From positions 310,001 to 374,000 of the forward strand of contig JAPDRN010000006.1 of the NCBI GenBank assembly GCA_030247855.1: a stretch of DNA of 64,000 nt, written 5' to 3'. Positions 46,383-57,286 of this stretch are shown here, piece after piece. A model generated the notes under the pieces. That model was given only the letters and a program-made list of their open reading frames with translations, made no database searches and was not told where the DNA came from. The position numbers and the translations under genes were made by a program. Each line of letters opens with the position of its first letter. Positions within the stretch are counted from its first letter, which is position 1. The stretch is from Knufia peltigerae. Lineage: Eukaryota; Ascomycota; Eurotiomycetes; Chaetothyriales; Trichomeriaceae.

Positions 46383-47302
46383 GTTGGGCGGGGACAGTCC
46401 TGCGAGTAGATTCTTGGGTTTGCTTTCTTTGAACCTCACTCCGCTTCCTCGGCAGAACTTGTGAGACAATATGACCAGGCGAGGTTGTTCTTCTGATCAA
46501 ATCATACTCGTACGTGTGACGGTCATGGCCTCACTCAGATCAAAGTGAGGTGGTTCCCTCAAATGCGGCGAGCGTCGAAGGGAAGTGAACACGTTTGGGG
46601 TAAATAGGTAAGTGACCGTCATGACCAGCCACGGTCGCGCCAAGCCATGACTCGCGTGTGTTTTTCTTGTCTCTTGATTCTTTTTCCCGAGCCATTTTGA
46701 GTCTTTCTTCTCTTTTTTTCCCTTCTCTCATGGACTTTGGCCTGGCAGCTCACAATCGCAGCAACAATCCCCAATTACTCGCGAAGTGGTTTTTCTGAAC
46801 TCGAAAGTCTACACAGTTTCTCTGTGTATTCTTTTGGGGTTTTGACAAACGGAGTCCAAGAAGGACAAGACCTGTCGTTAATCGCCCATGTCCTTCTCTT
46901 CAATGAACTACAAGGGTTTCATATCCAAGGTCACATTTTAATCTTTTTATGTTTTTATGGTCATGATCATGTTCATGTTCATTTTGACTGTTATTGAGTA
47001 CTGAGTACTGAATTGTCAATAGTCATCTAGCTGGCTGGATAAATTTGGTCAGTCTCTTGTGACACGACTCGCTAGAAGAGAAACAACTCGCTGTTCCTTG
47101 TAGCTTCAAAGAAGAAAGACCCCCCTCAAAACCCCTTGGATCATCCAAGATCAATCAACCAACCTACGCAAACAGACAGATACACAATTCCTTCCTCCCT
47201 ATATGCGCCAGCAAAGAACACAACCACCACCACGCAAGAACACCACATTGTATGACTCCCTCCTCATCTTTTCTCTTCTTTTCCTCGTCGAAAAAAAGCT
47301 CC
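46383..47302. other. Intergenic region, no gene seen
   Basis: Promoter side of SPC3 and 3' side of the acetyltransferase gene. Contains T-rich stretches; nothing else seen. Confidence 0.6.
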
Positions 47303-48007
47303 TTACAAGTCTTTGATCATGATCCAACCGGTTTGAATACATTTGCCCATTTTGAATTCGCGCTCTCCGACCTTTGTGAACCCGAAAGTCTCGTACACCT
47401 TGTGCGCCTTAAAATTGCCCTCCCACACGCCGAGCCAGAGGATGCGGTAGGCCATGAGTCTCGCCATGTCCTCCATCTCGCGCTCCAGGGCCTTGCCGAC
47501 GCCGATCCCGTGGTGGTCCGCGTCGACGTACAGCCTCTGCAATTCTACAATGCTCTCGAGGTCCTCGATGCAGGCCTCGCTGGAGCCTTCGGCGAGTTGC
47601 GCAAACGCGATGATTTTGCCGCCGTCGCCTTCTCCCTGCCCGCCGGCACAGGCGACGATGAGATGTGTTCGGGGGCTCCGGATGTACTCTTCGACGGTGG
47701 ACTCGCTGAACGCCACGTCGAGATAGGCCTTTAGGTCCACCGTGGGGATGGAGAATCCATAGGTCGTCGAAAAGACCTTTGCGCCTAGCTCGGCGATCGC
47801 TGGTGCATCATCGATTGTCGCCTGTCGGATCTTGAATGATTGTTTTGTCGTCTTCGCTCCATTTGCTGATCTCGATCGTAATTGTACTGCTGTCGGAGAT
47901 GAGATGTGTGAGTTGAAAGAGTATTCCGCTACCGAAGACGGCGGCGGTGGTGGTGATGCAGACTGTGTAGAAGTGATGGGGATGACTGGTTGAGCAGCGA
48001 GCATCAT
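47303..48007 (-). CDS. GNAT-family N-acetyltransferase
   Basis: Acetyl-CoA-dependent acyltransferase of 234 residues. The first ~60 residues are Ser/Pro/Thr-rich and look disordered. The GNAT fold follows: IRQATIDDAPAIAELGAKVF (strand 1, helix 1), IIAFAQLAEG, the acetyl-CoA loop VDADHHGIGVGKALE near residues 158-172, with a Q/RxxGxG/A-like pattern, and WEGNFKAHKVYETFGFTKVG, typical of the last helix and strand. Most similar in style to RimI-type or small-molecule acetyltransferases; substrate unknown. Two ATGs open the frame (48007 and 48004) and are equivalent. Three perfect copies of a 9-bp repeat lie just upstream. Confidence 0.87.
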   Translation of the reverse strand: MMLAAQPVIPITSTQSASPPPPPSSVAEYSFNSHISSPTAVQLRSRSANGAKTTKQSFKIRQATIDDAPAIAELGAKVFSTTYGFSIPTVDLKAYLDVAFSESTVEEYIRSPRTHLIVACAGGQGEGDGGKIIAFAQLAEGSSEACIEDLESIVELQRLYVDADHHGIGVGKALEREMEDMARLMAYRILWLGVWEGNFKAHKVYETFGFTKVGEREFKMGKCIQTGWIMIKDL

Positions 48008-49053
48008 GATTGCGTATCCTTATTCGTATATTCGTACTCTGGTGCGTTTTGTGCGTTTTGTGCGTTTTATGTCTGTGTTCGTTTTTGAGAGAATATAGAG
48101 GGATAGATACCGCTCAGGTATAGTCGAACCGAGTACCGATTATAACACCCAGCACCAGTTTTTGTCTTGGATGTAATTGCTAAGATCGGATCACCTCGAC
48201 TTGTTTGTTGCAATTCAATAGGAATAACAGCAAAGACGTATGATATACCGGTGGTACTGTATGGGAAAAATCAAGAATCATAGCTGTGCATGTAGATATG
48301 GTTGATATGTAGAAACCCAGATGGCGAAAAGTCGGCGACGCGCCCTGGGAGTAACGATCAAGAATACTCACTTCTCCGCACGCCCTGTCAGTGTCAGTAT
48401 GTACAACTGTATCTCACTGTACGGATATTTGTTTTGGGGCGGAATGGGTTGAGATCTGAGGCGATCGCCGCTTGGTGCCGCTTATTGCGAGAAAGCTCCT
48501 CGTACTTCCGAGCACGCCCTGTAACAGATGGTCACGACAAGTTCTACGTAGCAGCCCATCTACGCCTTTCGGCGCCACCCGCCAAGGGATCAAATGCACA
48601 ATTCCGCTACGAGTCTCTCACTCTGATTCTGACAAGCGGTACCGACGGCGACCACGGTTCTTTCGTTGCAGCCTCGAAAATGGGAAAGCTACGCCGTGAG
48701 TAGCCGCTCCCCTGCATAGGCGGTAAATTGAGAAACCAAGGCCAAAACAAAAAGAAAAATCTCGAATGAACTGTGTTTCTCTCTCCTCTGCAATTCTATC
48801 CTGAATTGCTCTGTGGTTCCTGGCCATCTAGTACGTTGCTTTCTCTGGCCTAGAACTCCCTTCAACGTTCGACATTAGCTCTTGGGTCGGCACAATTCCT
48901 TGATCGCTTGCTTCCAACGCTCATCATCACTAGCTCATGGTAAACTCAATTCTTTGATCGCTTCAACGCTTCCAGCACAAACTCATCCAGTATCCGAAGG
49001 CCATTTCCGACTTCTGTTCTTCCGAATGCAGCCCTTGCAGCACCTGCAATCAA
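48008..49053. other. Intergenic region
   Basis: Upstream of the acetyltransferase and downstream of the next minus-strand gene. Apart from the 9-bp triplicate there are only short frames without motifs. Confidence 0.55.
48042..48068. repeat. Three tandem copies of GTGCGTTTT
   Basis: Perfect 9-bp triplicate starting 35 bp upstream of the acetyltransferase start codon, probably in its 5' leader or core promoter. Confidence 0.85.
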
Positions 49054-50463
49054 TCATGACGTGAGCTGAAGTCGATGTTTTTGGAAATAGTTGTCGTAAA
49101 GGCTATCCGCCCCTTGCTCTCCTTTTTCAATTTCGACCTCCAAGGCCGCCATGATGGTGTCGTGTAGATCGAGCTTGACAAAAGTCTTGCCCTGGTCTTC
49201 ATCCTGTCCTCTAGAAAGGCAAACCTCGACGACATGCTTGAGCATTCCTGTGTGTCCGGGCATGTCTGGGTACGAATTTTGGACGAGATGTAAGTTATCG
49301 AACCATGAATCCCTCATCGCAGCCCATGCAGCAAGCTTCGCTGCAGTGTGTATGATGAGATCTTTCTTGTTGAAAACACCTCGAGCACTAAGAGTCGCGT
49401 TCGTCGTCTTGTCAAAGTACATCTGCATGTCGATGAGGTTGCAATCGTTTGCTCGAATGACTTCACGACGCAGGCTGAGTTTCCGGAGATTCAAGAACGC
49501 AGGGTATTGGATCATCATGTTCCATATCGGTTGCAAGATACTTTCACAATACTCCTGGCACAACTGCGCGGCATTACCACTCTTTTCGAATGAAATGTGC
49601 TGGATGAGGGTTGTGGTTCGACGTCGGAGGCATTTTAGCCCATTTGGCCGGAAGAGAAGATCGGGGTCGGCTGCGACAAACTTGTTCTTGCTATAGAGGA
49701 CTGTGCTGGCTTCTCGGTAGATCTGTCGATTGGTCCGCAGGATTGATGCATCAATGCCATGCCCTTGGGGCTTGGGAAACGTCAAAGCATCGGCAAAAGT
49801 GACCGAACCATCTTGTGCCACCAAGAGCTCGCGATACAGCATGAAGCGGAAATGTTTCCAATTGTCACTCAGAATTTCGAATCGCATCCAACCAGCCTGT
49901 TCGACCTGTCTGCGCTTGAAGAGGAAACGGGGGGTGGGAGTCCAGCTCTTCTTTTCTTCTTTCCTAAAATTCGAGGCGTTGGCAAGGTAAGCCCTGGCTT
50001 CCTCAAAAGTGTAACCTGGTAGCAAGACAGAGGGCGCATTCGAAGGAATAGGAAGCATGTTGTTTCTTTTCGGGCGGGAAGATGCTGGTGTTGTATTCCG
50101 GTTGGTGGCGGTGCTGCTCCTCCTCCTCCTCCTCCTCACAGATCTTATGCCTTGGTGTCTTGCTACGGTCGAAGGGGAGGTAGTTGAGGTGAGTGCTTCG
50201 TTCGCATGATCATTCTCGAGGCGTGAGTGTGGTGTCTCCAATGTCGTCGTGTCATCTCCAGCTGAACTGGTTTCTCGATGTCCTGACTTTCGACGTCTCG
50301 TTGAAGGAGTGTAGTCTGGATCAGAGTCTTCCTGTCTCACTTCACTCTTTCTCTTTTTGCTGGGAGACTCCCGCGCGCCGTGAGAAGGACAGAGGGGGTG
50401 GATGGAGTCGGGGAGACAAAGACAGGCGCCCGGCCTAGAATACTTCAGTGTGATGAACGACAT
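49054..50463 (-). CDS. Basic protein with fungal F-box-neighbour (2EXR/DUF7730-like) domain
   Basis: Intronless frame of about 469 residues from the chosen ATG; the frame is open further up to 50676, so the start is uncertain. The N-terminal ~140 residues are Ser/Thr/Arg-rich with a possible bipartite nuclear signal and a run of six arginines coded by a CCT-type repeat on the plus strand near 50125. The recognisable part is the segment ASILRTNRQIYREASTVLYS near residue 245. It is typical of a large fungal family in which it follows an F-box or 2EXR motif and is annotated as domain of unknown function. After that come FRPNGLKCLRR and helical stretches. No enzymatic motif seen. Function unknown; a role in protein turnover is only suggested by family members with an F-box. 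Confidence 0.7.
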   Translation of the reverse strand: MSFITLKYSRPGACLCLPDSIHPLCPSHGARESPSKKRKSEVRQEDSDPDYTPSTRRRKSGHRETSSAGDDTTTLETPHSRLENDHANEALTSTTSPSTVARHQGIRSVRRRRRRSSTATNRNTTPASSRPKRNNMLPIPSNAPSVLLPGYTFEEARAYLANASNFRKEEKKSWTPTPRFLFKRRQVEQAGWMRFEILSDNWKHFRFMLYRELLVAQDGSVTFADALTFPKPQGHGIDASILRTNRQIYREASTVLYSKNKFVAADPDLLFRPNGLKCLRRRTTTLIQHISFEKSGNAAQLCQEYCESILQPIWNMMIQYPAFLNLRKLSLRREVIRANDCNLIDMQMYFDKTTNATLSARGVFNKKDLIIHTAAKLAAWAAMRDSWFDNLHLVQNSYPDMPGHTGMLKHVVEVCLSRGQDEDQGKTFVKLDLHDTIMAALEVEIEKGEQGADSLYDNYFQKHRLQLTS

Positions 50464-51514
50464 GAGTGCGAAAGAGATGTCGATGGATTCATGCTTGTGA
50501 AAAGGGAAAGAAGGCGCAAGGGCGACGGACCAAAGTGTTTTTGTGTGTGAGTGCATCGCGTGTGAAGTGACAGTGAAAACAACAGTGCAAGGAGAGGCTG
50601 CGAGGCCACATGATGAGGCTTTGGAGGCCATCCTTACCATAGCCGATGAATGTGATGAGGCACAACGACCACACATCTGGTCTGGTTATTGCTGGATACC
50701 CTACCCTGTGTTTCGGCGCGCATAACAGGTGGTATCATGGGATGGAGGGTATGTGCGGTCATTTTTTTTATTGTGATTAATCGGATTTGTACAGAATGCG
50801 ATAGGTGTGTTTTCTTCAAGAGGCACGGGTGCTGGGTGGTATTCCAAAACTGCTAGCAGGTGTATACAGAGATATCGAAGGCTCACAGACAATTTTATAT
50901 CATACATCATACTGCCATCGTATGGCATGAGAAGATCCTCACCGTATTTAGGTAGTCATTGTCACCAAACAAAGTTCAGCTTCTTTTGGTTTGATCCTTC
51001 CCTGTTCATACTTTGACCTGGTCAACCTTTTGTAGAATCGGCGTCCAACGTCCTTGTCTCTGTCATTTCGTCGTTGACTCTCCAATAAGACTTCGACTCG
51101 GCATCTCCATGTACGGGTCGATGCTGGAGCACAGCCTTTGCCTTTGCCTTTGCCAGCCTGGCAGCCTGGTGTTCATTTCTTATCCGACTCCTTAGAGTAA
51201 CCGGCGATGTCCCCTGGGGCCTGCTAGATTTGCTGAACACCACCAAGAAACATTCCGAGAAAGGACAAAACAAAATACAGACTAATTAATGACGAACTTC
51301 ACCGGTTTAACACCGAGACAATTCCCACACTCTTTGAGACTGACCAATCACCGTTATGGCATAATAATCCTGGTCACGTGTCAGCAGCCAAGCGAAAACA
51401 GCCGATCCCGTTCCGAGCACCTGCTTCACAGTTCCCTCGACATCACGAAAGCTTCACGTTGCTCTCCTTCGACATAGAAAGCGCGCCATCACCTTTCTCC
51501 CCTCCAAACACACA
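50464..51514. promoter_or_regulatory. Divergent upstream region
   Basis: About 1 kb between the basic protein gene (minus) and the succinate dehydrogenase subunit gene (plus). A CCTTTG-type short repeat lies near 51135-51155. No supported gene. Confidence 0.5.
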
Positions 51515-52521
51515 ATGTCCGCCAGCTTGTTCTCCCGACGGGCTCTCCAGGCCACCACGAGGCGGTGTAAGCTGAGCCATCAGTCCTCTCCCCTCACGGA
51601 CTCCATGGACTGACGATCGAGCAGTGACAGTAGCCAACCCCTCCGCCTTCACCAAGACTCCCCTGTCGCGATGGTCAGCTCCAGCAGCTATCGCGGTCGG
51701 CCAGAATGTGCAGTATAGGTGAGACATTCTCATGCGCTGTTATATGGCTGCTTCCGTGAACCCTCTCGTGCCTCTCTGCCACTCGACCTCTACCGCTGCG
51801 ACGATCAACCGAGCACCAATGCTTCCGAACCAGGAAAAGAGGATACATTTCAGACCTTCATCCTCACAAACACACACACCTCATCCTCCGGCCGGTCGAA
51901 GAAGATAACGCGCATAAGAAAGCACTTCCCACCGAACGACTCCGAACAACCCACAGCCTCCGCATCCGCATGACCTCTCTCTCGTGTCTCCCACCTTTGC
52001 ATCATGCACCCAGTCTTCATGGCGACGATTATTTACTGTTGTCCGAGCGAGCTCATGCTAACCTACCTTGTTCCCCTAGACCAGCAGCGACAACCACCAG
52101 CATGACCCCCGCCGCCGGTGATGAAATCCTCGCCGCCCAGCGCCGCCACCGACCAGTAGCTCCTCACCTCTCCATCTACCGACCCCAGATAACGTGGTAC
52201 ATGTCCATGTTCCACCGAATCACGGGCGCGACGCTGTCCGTCGGCGTCTACGCCTTCGGCGCCGCCTACTTGATCGCCCCCATGCTCGGCTGGCACCTCG
52301 AGAGCGCCACCCTCGCCGCCAGTTTCGCCAGCCTGCCCATCTTCGCCAAGATCTCGCTCAAGACCCTCGCGGCCTACCCCTTCACGTACCACTGCTGGAA
52401 CGGCATCCGACATCTCGTCTGGGATACCGGTGCGGCCATGACGAACAAGCAGGTTATCGTGACGGGATGGACGACGATCGGTTTGGCCACCGTCAGCGCT
52501 TTGGCTTTGGTGTTTATGTGA
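51515..52521 (+). CDS. Succinate dehydrogenase cytochrome b560 subunit (SdhC)
   Basis: Inner-mitochondrial-membrane anchor of complex II carrying part of the quinone and haem b site. The three-exon model gives 195 residues; introns are 51567-51624 (GTAAGC donor) and 51719-52079. The mitochondrial presequence MSASLFSRRALQATTRRLTV is created by the first splice. The signature RPVAPHLSIYRPQITWYMSMFHRITG holds the conserved serine and arginine of the quinone pocket. Three membrane helices follow, with the haem-ligand histidine in FTYHCWNGIRHLVWD. The second intron, 361 nt, is by far the longest seen in the window. A downstream ATG in that intron would give a 183-residue frame that lacks the presequence and is therefore rejected as the start. 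Confidence 0.93.
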
Positions 52522-52975
52522 AGAAAAGTGGAGAAATAAGACCTTGGAATGGAAGCCGAATGGACGGCGTCGTGACTACTCACAGCAAGGCCAAATTGTT
52601 GTATATAACCATTTCCAACAACAAACCTGGAAGATCCTGGTTTCTTCTAAACTAGCGCAGTTACAACAGCAATAGCGATGACATGGATTAACACTAACAT
52701 TCAAACCTTGATGTGTTCATTTCCTCTATCCCTGTATTCTCGTTGACGATCAGATTGATTCTTGCTGAGTGATACTGTTGGATTTTCCAGCCGACCGATG
52801 CTGAACCAGCGCTCCTGTCTGTTACTAGCGGATATGCGCTACATGTTTCTAGCCATAATCTCCGATGTACAAGTTTCGGCTACCTAAGGGAGGTATGCGT
52901 GTACACACGAAAAGAAAGAAGATAAGAATAATCACTTGCGTGGCGGCCACGTCTGGGATCGTGACCTTTCCATCT
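52522..52975. other. Convergent intergenic region
   Basis: 3' ends of the SdhC gene (plus) and the telomere-protein-like gene (minus). Nothing else seen. Confidence 0.6.
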
Positions 52976-55900
52976 CTATCCGTCCACGTACGTCGAGCCG
53001 TCTCGCAATTCGTGCAAGACACTACCGGCCCGCTGCTGTCCATCGTCATTGTCAACGTACTTTGTGCCGTCCCGAAGCTCATGCACCACGCTGGGGCTCT
53101 TGTGTCTCGCACTCCGTCGGGGCGCGGCAGACTCCCTGCCCGTCGGTTTCGGGGTCGTGGCAGAGGCGATTGACACGGTCGATCCCCTCCGCCCCGCGGA
53201 GGCGCTACCCTCGCCGATTTCCATGCTCCCAAAACTGGCCCCGTCGTGTCCCTGCCCCTCGGCGGCCGGGGTGACGGACCTCTTATGTCGTGCACTCCTG
53301 CGCGGCGTGAACTCGCGCATGGAGATGTTGGGGCTGAGGGATGCAGATGGGGCTATTGATCTGCGCCGGTCATTGACGTCCGTCTTCGTTCCTGCGGGTG
53401 CCTTGTCTCCAACGTGTGTAGTCCGAATAGTGTCTTGGACTTCATCCGTTGGAATGCCTGATCGCCTAGACCCGACTCTTCGGCGCGAAGTTGGCTCCGG
53501 GGACGCTATGGACTCGGAAGGCGTACCTTGAACGGACGGTCCACGACCATTTTCATTGGTCTTGTCGGCCAATGGAGTCGCGTTCTCTACTTCTCCGTTT
53601 GCGTCGATTTGGTGAGTCTCATTGTCCATGTTATCCGTCCTGTTGCTTCTTCGTCGATTCGCAGGGCGAGGCTTGAGATGCGGGGTCCCAGAGGACTTGA
53701 TATCAGATGTGGTACCTGAAGAAGGAAACAGGGCGCTGCCACCGTCTCTCCACCATGAACGTAGCAGAGCTACATAATCTTCCTCTGTTGATCCATACTC
53801 AACGGGAGGACCGGTGACAAGAACTTCGAACCGGCGAGATGTCTCGCCTTCGGTGGAGCAGAAGACCGCCCACGACGAGGTGTCAGTGCTCAGCAGCATG
53901 AACTTTCGGTTCAAGGTCTGCGATATAAAATCTCGGAGCAGGACGACGTCGCCACGTCGTGTATTTGGAAGTGCTGTTTTGACTGGGCGAAACACGCGCA
54001 CATTGACCCCATCCTGCTTGCACGATGAGTCTGCTACTCGTAGTGTAGTGAAATACTCCCTCGGACCCGATTTCGCACGTTCCGGTTGGAAGGAGTCATC
54101 TACACACACCCCAATGACATCAACAAGATGGTTAAAGTGCTCATCCAGGGAAGCAAGAGGAGGGTAGTATGCATGTTGTGTCGTTATGCCGGTCGTCCGG
54201 GATATGGGATAATGAGGCTCTTGCTGCGCACTGACAATCGTGCCGCCACCTCCTTTCGCAGCTATTGATATGTCGATAGTCTCGTTTGATGTACGATGAG
54301 CCTGTGTAGGAGAGGACGGCAAGTTGGAGGGGGATGTTGTGGAAGGCTTTACATTTTCCTTTTGTGAAGATGTGGGCGACGAGGTTCGAGCCGACCGGCG
54401 AGGTGTAAAGTATGGACTGGAGATATTGGCAGGCATCACAGATCTTCTGGTTGATAATCGCTGAGAGAGGCGACGTGGTACATTTGTTTCAATTTCCTCT
54501 TGAATTTGTGAGACCGCCGTACCAGAGTCCGCTCCTTCTTGGGCAGAACCGATGGGTCCTTCACCGGAAGGTGCAATTGAGTCACCTTGGGGTTGATGCT
54601 CAGCAAGAGTCGTCGTTGTTTGCAACTCGGGTGATGATGCTATGCGCCTGGCGTTGACAGCGAGTTGGTCCGGTTGAGTATGATCCGGAGTGGGTAATTG
54701 TGCAGGTGTTTCAACACTCGTCACGCTATTGAAAGACTCTTGGACAACATCTCTTGAAGAAACATCTTGACCCACTTCAACGACAGAATCGTCGTCCCTA
54801 TCACGCACACGAATATCTTCGCGACTTCGAACGACAGGCTCCTGTCCGACAGGTGAAATTTCGATCTCTGCCACTAGCTCTGCGTGGCTGTCCTCATGAC
54901 TTGCCGGCGGACTGCCCAATCTGGCATCGCCATCTTCCAGGTATGTCAAGGCTGCAGATGCCAAGTCGATCTTCGGTGTTGGAAGTACGTTGGATGATTG
55001 GAGAGCTGGAAGGGAATTTTCGACTTGTTCGGATGTCATCTCTCGTGCCTCGGTCATCGCAATATCCTTAGCAGCCTCTGCAGAGGCTATGGCCAGTTCC
55101 GGTATATCATCGCTGATGACTAGTCGCTGCCGCTCTGTCGTATGTGCTTCGAGATGGAAAGTTGCATGGTCAAGAGCCTGCTCCTCAATCACAGCGAAAG
55201 TCTCCCGTTCATCAACATTGCCATCCATTGAATGATTCTGCGTGGGCATCGCTGGAGAACTACGGGGTGATGATTCAGAGCCTGCCAGCCGAGGTTGCGA
55301 TTGTTGCGTTGAGCCACCTCCGACGAGGAAAGGAAAGGGGGTGTGTTCGACAGTAGTGTACGTGCTTTCCATCTCGATATATGGTTCTGAATTCTCTCTC
55401 GATGGTGACGTCTCCAAGATTTTGGCCTTGTTACCCCAAGCAGTAGCAGTGCCGGAGGGCTGGACAGGCGATATCTGGAGAAATTCTTCGATCACATCGA
55501 GAGCACTTTTCTGCTGGTCTCTAGAGATGTCTTGGGTATTGACAGGAGGACTTCTAGGTGCGACATCGCTCGGCGCTCCATAAAGATCATCGTCTTCTAT
55601 CTCAATGATCTGTGGGGTACTTGATTCAAGGTGGCGGGAGGTCAACTCGTGTTCTTGCTGAAAACGACCTTCCTCAATGGCTAACTCTGTATTTGACAGC
55701 CATAATTCAGTTGCAGTGCTAGCAGGGTTCTCGGGACCATAGTGGTGGTCTGCAGTCTCACCAACTGATTCGGAGCCATGGTGATGATTCACTGCTATCG
55801 CACTAGACTGCTCATCCATCGGCGGCTGCAAGATCTGTTTAGTCGAAGCAGGCTGTTGATTCGGAAAGGAGTCTAGAACCACAAGTGACCCGTCCGAGTC

Positions 55901-57286
55901 GTCTTCAGTTGTTGGAGCTCCTGGAGCTTCGACGCCGTCGTGGTGTTCTTCATGAGCCACAATGTGAGTAGAAACCCCTTCACGAAAACTACTGAATGAA
56001 TTCGTTCGATCATTACTTTCGTCCTCGGCTGTACTCGTGCCGGAGGCATCTAATTGAGATACGCCATCCTCAAACGGTGGAAAGTATCCAATCTCGACAC
56101 CATATTTTTGGATCAATGGAGATACCAGAGGAAGGCCCGGTGATGCGAGGGGATGTAGTCTGGGGGTAGTCGTCGCGTTAGAGGATGTTTCGGTTGGTGT
56201 AGTGGCATCGATAACACGTGCAGGAAGATGTGGAATCCTCATTGGCGTCTGTGGGGGACCCATGGAAGTCAACTTGGGCTCTCGGCTTGGGGAGCGTATT
56301 TGAGAGCCTGACTGATGTGCGGCGCTGCTGGGGTTGCCACCACTACTTCCGAGGCTGCCAATTTCGTTATCAAGTAGGTGAACTTGGTCATTGTCTCGTG
56401 TGTGACTCCCTAGTGACTCCTCATTGGGGACGCCGCCCGTTGGTGTAGAAGCCTGCATCTCACTGGGCAGACCAACTGTTGGGGCAGTTGTACCTGTTTC
56501 CTCTGTCGTGGAGACTGGAGGCTGTGGTGTTCTTGGGATGGGTTCTGCGTCCTCATCCATGTCCACGAGGTTCCATCCTCCACTGTCTCTCGCGAACTTC
56601 GTGCGTTTGCGCCCATGGCCCGCCACATAGCCATCATCATCGGTAAAGATATCGAGCGAGGTGTCGAAGAATGTCTTTCCGGAATATCTTCTGCCAGATC
56701 TTGAGGGCGTTATGAGAGGAACATGTATCGTGCTTAGTTCGTGGCCCATTGAACCATTTCGCTTAGGAGTCGCATCTTGGAGGGTATCAAGGGTTTCTAA
56801 AATACTATTTCCTGGTCCAAGGTGGTCATCATGTGCAGTATAATTTATGGTAGTCGCTTCAGCATTGTCGCGCAGGATCTCGGCAGTGACCTGGCCCTGG
56901 AATACCAAGTTCCAGCTGATCTTCTTTCCTGGGGTGGATATATTGTCCTTGTTCTCTTGCCATTTGCAGCCAGCGAGGCCAAGGTGCAGGAGGTCGCCTA
57001 TGCCAACTTTCGTCTTTGCAACCTCTCGAGCACTGCCATCGTGGAAGATCACTTTCACCTGCCCGCGAGGTTTCCGCACTGGAATATCCGAATCTGCCAG
57101 CAGCAACGCGAGAGTCCTTGTAGAACTAGAGTATGGCCAGACCAGTGCGACGCTGGCGAGGATATAGGAAGCTGCACCGGTCGTGGTGGGACTGAGGCTG
57201 GCAATTGAGATTCGCTCGCTGGCTTCAAAGGCAGGTTGGCTGGAGAGATTGGGCACCGCCACAGTGGTCATGTTGAAGGCGGCCAA
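52976..57286 (-). CDS. Large protein with Telo_bind-like OB fold (Cdc13/POT1-like candidate)
   Basis: Single exon of 1436 residues. Residues about 20-150 form a conserved N-terminal module (SYILASVALVWPYSSSTRTL, GQVKVIFHDGSAREVAKTKV), possibly an OB fold. A long Ser/Thr/Glu-rich disordered region follows to about 1040. Residues about 1042-1185 resemble the Telo_bind (POT1/Cdc13) OB domain: LASLDEHFNHLVDVIGVCVD, DYFTTLRVADSS-like REYFTTLRVADSSC, VNVRVFRPVK, RRGDVVLLRDFISQ. The tail carries two copies of an xHELRDGxxYVD motif at the extreme C-terminus and several Arg-Arg-Ser-Ala-Arg boxes. The Telo_bind family binds single-stranded G-rich telomeric DNA. Size and layout differ from POT1 (about 600 residues) and recall Cdc13-type capping proteins. 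The assignment is by pattern only. Confidence 0.72.
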   Translation of the reverse strand: MAAFNMTTVAVPNLSSQPAFEASERISIASLSPTTTGAASYILASVALVWPYSSSTRTLALLLADSDIPVRKPRGQVKVIFHDGSAREVAKTKVGIGDLLHLGLAGCKWQENKDNISTPGKKISWNLVFQGQVTAEILRDNAEATTINYTAHDDHLGPGNSILETLDTLQDATPKRNGSMGHELSTIHVPLITPSRSGRRYSGKTFFDTSLDIFTDDDGYVAGHGRKRTKFARDSGGWNLVDMDEDAEPIPRTPQPPVSTTEETGTTAPTVGLPSEMQASTPTGGVPNEESLGSHTRDNDQVHLLDNEIGSLGSSGGNPSSAAHQSGSQIRSPSREPKLTSMGPPQTPMRIPHLPARVIDATTPTETSSNATTTPRLHPLASPGLPLVSPLIQKYGVEIGYFPPFEDGVSQLDASGTSTAEDESNDRTNSFSSFREGVSTHIVAHEEHHDGVEAPGAPTTEDDSDGSLVVLDSFPNQQPASTKQILQPPMDEQSSAIAVNHHHGSESVGETADHHYGPENPASTATELWLSNTELAIEEGRFQQEHELTSRHLESSTPQIIEIEDDDLYGAPSDVAPRSPPVNTQDISRDQQKSALDVIEEFLQISPVQPSGTATAWGNKAKILETSPSRENSEPYIEMESTYTTVEHTPFPFLVGGGSTQQSQPRLAGSESSPRSSPAMPTQNHSMDGNVDERETFAVIEEQALDHATFHLEAHTTERQRLVISDDIPELAIASAEAAKDIAMTEAREMTSEQVENSLPALQSSNVLPTPKIDLASAALTYLEDGDARLGSPPASHEDSHAELVAEIEISPVGQEPVVRSREDIRVRDRDDDSVVEVGQDVSSRDVVQESFNSVTSVETPAQLPTPDHTQPDQLAVNARRIASSPELQTTTTLAEHQPQGDSIAPSGEGPIGSAQEGADSGTAVSQIQEEIETNVPRRLSQRLSTRRSVMPANISSPYFTPRRSARTSSPTSSQKENVKPSTTSPSNLPSSPTQAHRTSNETIDISIAAKGGGGTIVSAQQEPHYPISRTTGITTQHAYYPPLASLDEHFNHLVDVIGVCVDDSFQPERAKSGPREYFTTLRVADSSCKQDGVNVRVFRPVKTALPNTRRGDVVLLRDFISQTLNRKFMLLSTDTSSWAVFCSTEGETSRRFEVLVTGPPVEYGSTEEDYVALLRSWWRDGGSALFPSSGTTSDIKSSGTPHLKPRPANRRRSNRTDNMDNETHQIDANGEVENATPLADKTNENGRGPSVQGTPSESIASPEPTSRRRVGSRRSGIPTDEVQDTIRTTHVGDKAPAGTKTDVNDRRRSIAPSASLSPNISMREFTPRRSARHKRSVTPAAEGQGHDGASFGSMEIGEGSASAGRRGSTVSIASATTPKPTGRESAAPRRSARHKSPSVVHELRDGTKYVDNDDGQQRAGSVLHELRDGSTYVDG

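Noticed and set aside
51970..52079. SdhC starting at 51970
   Set aside because: That stretch ends in a branch site and CTAG acceptor; the upstream exons give a proper mitochondrial presequence.
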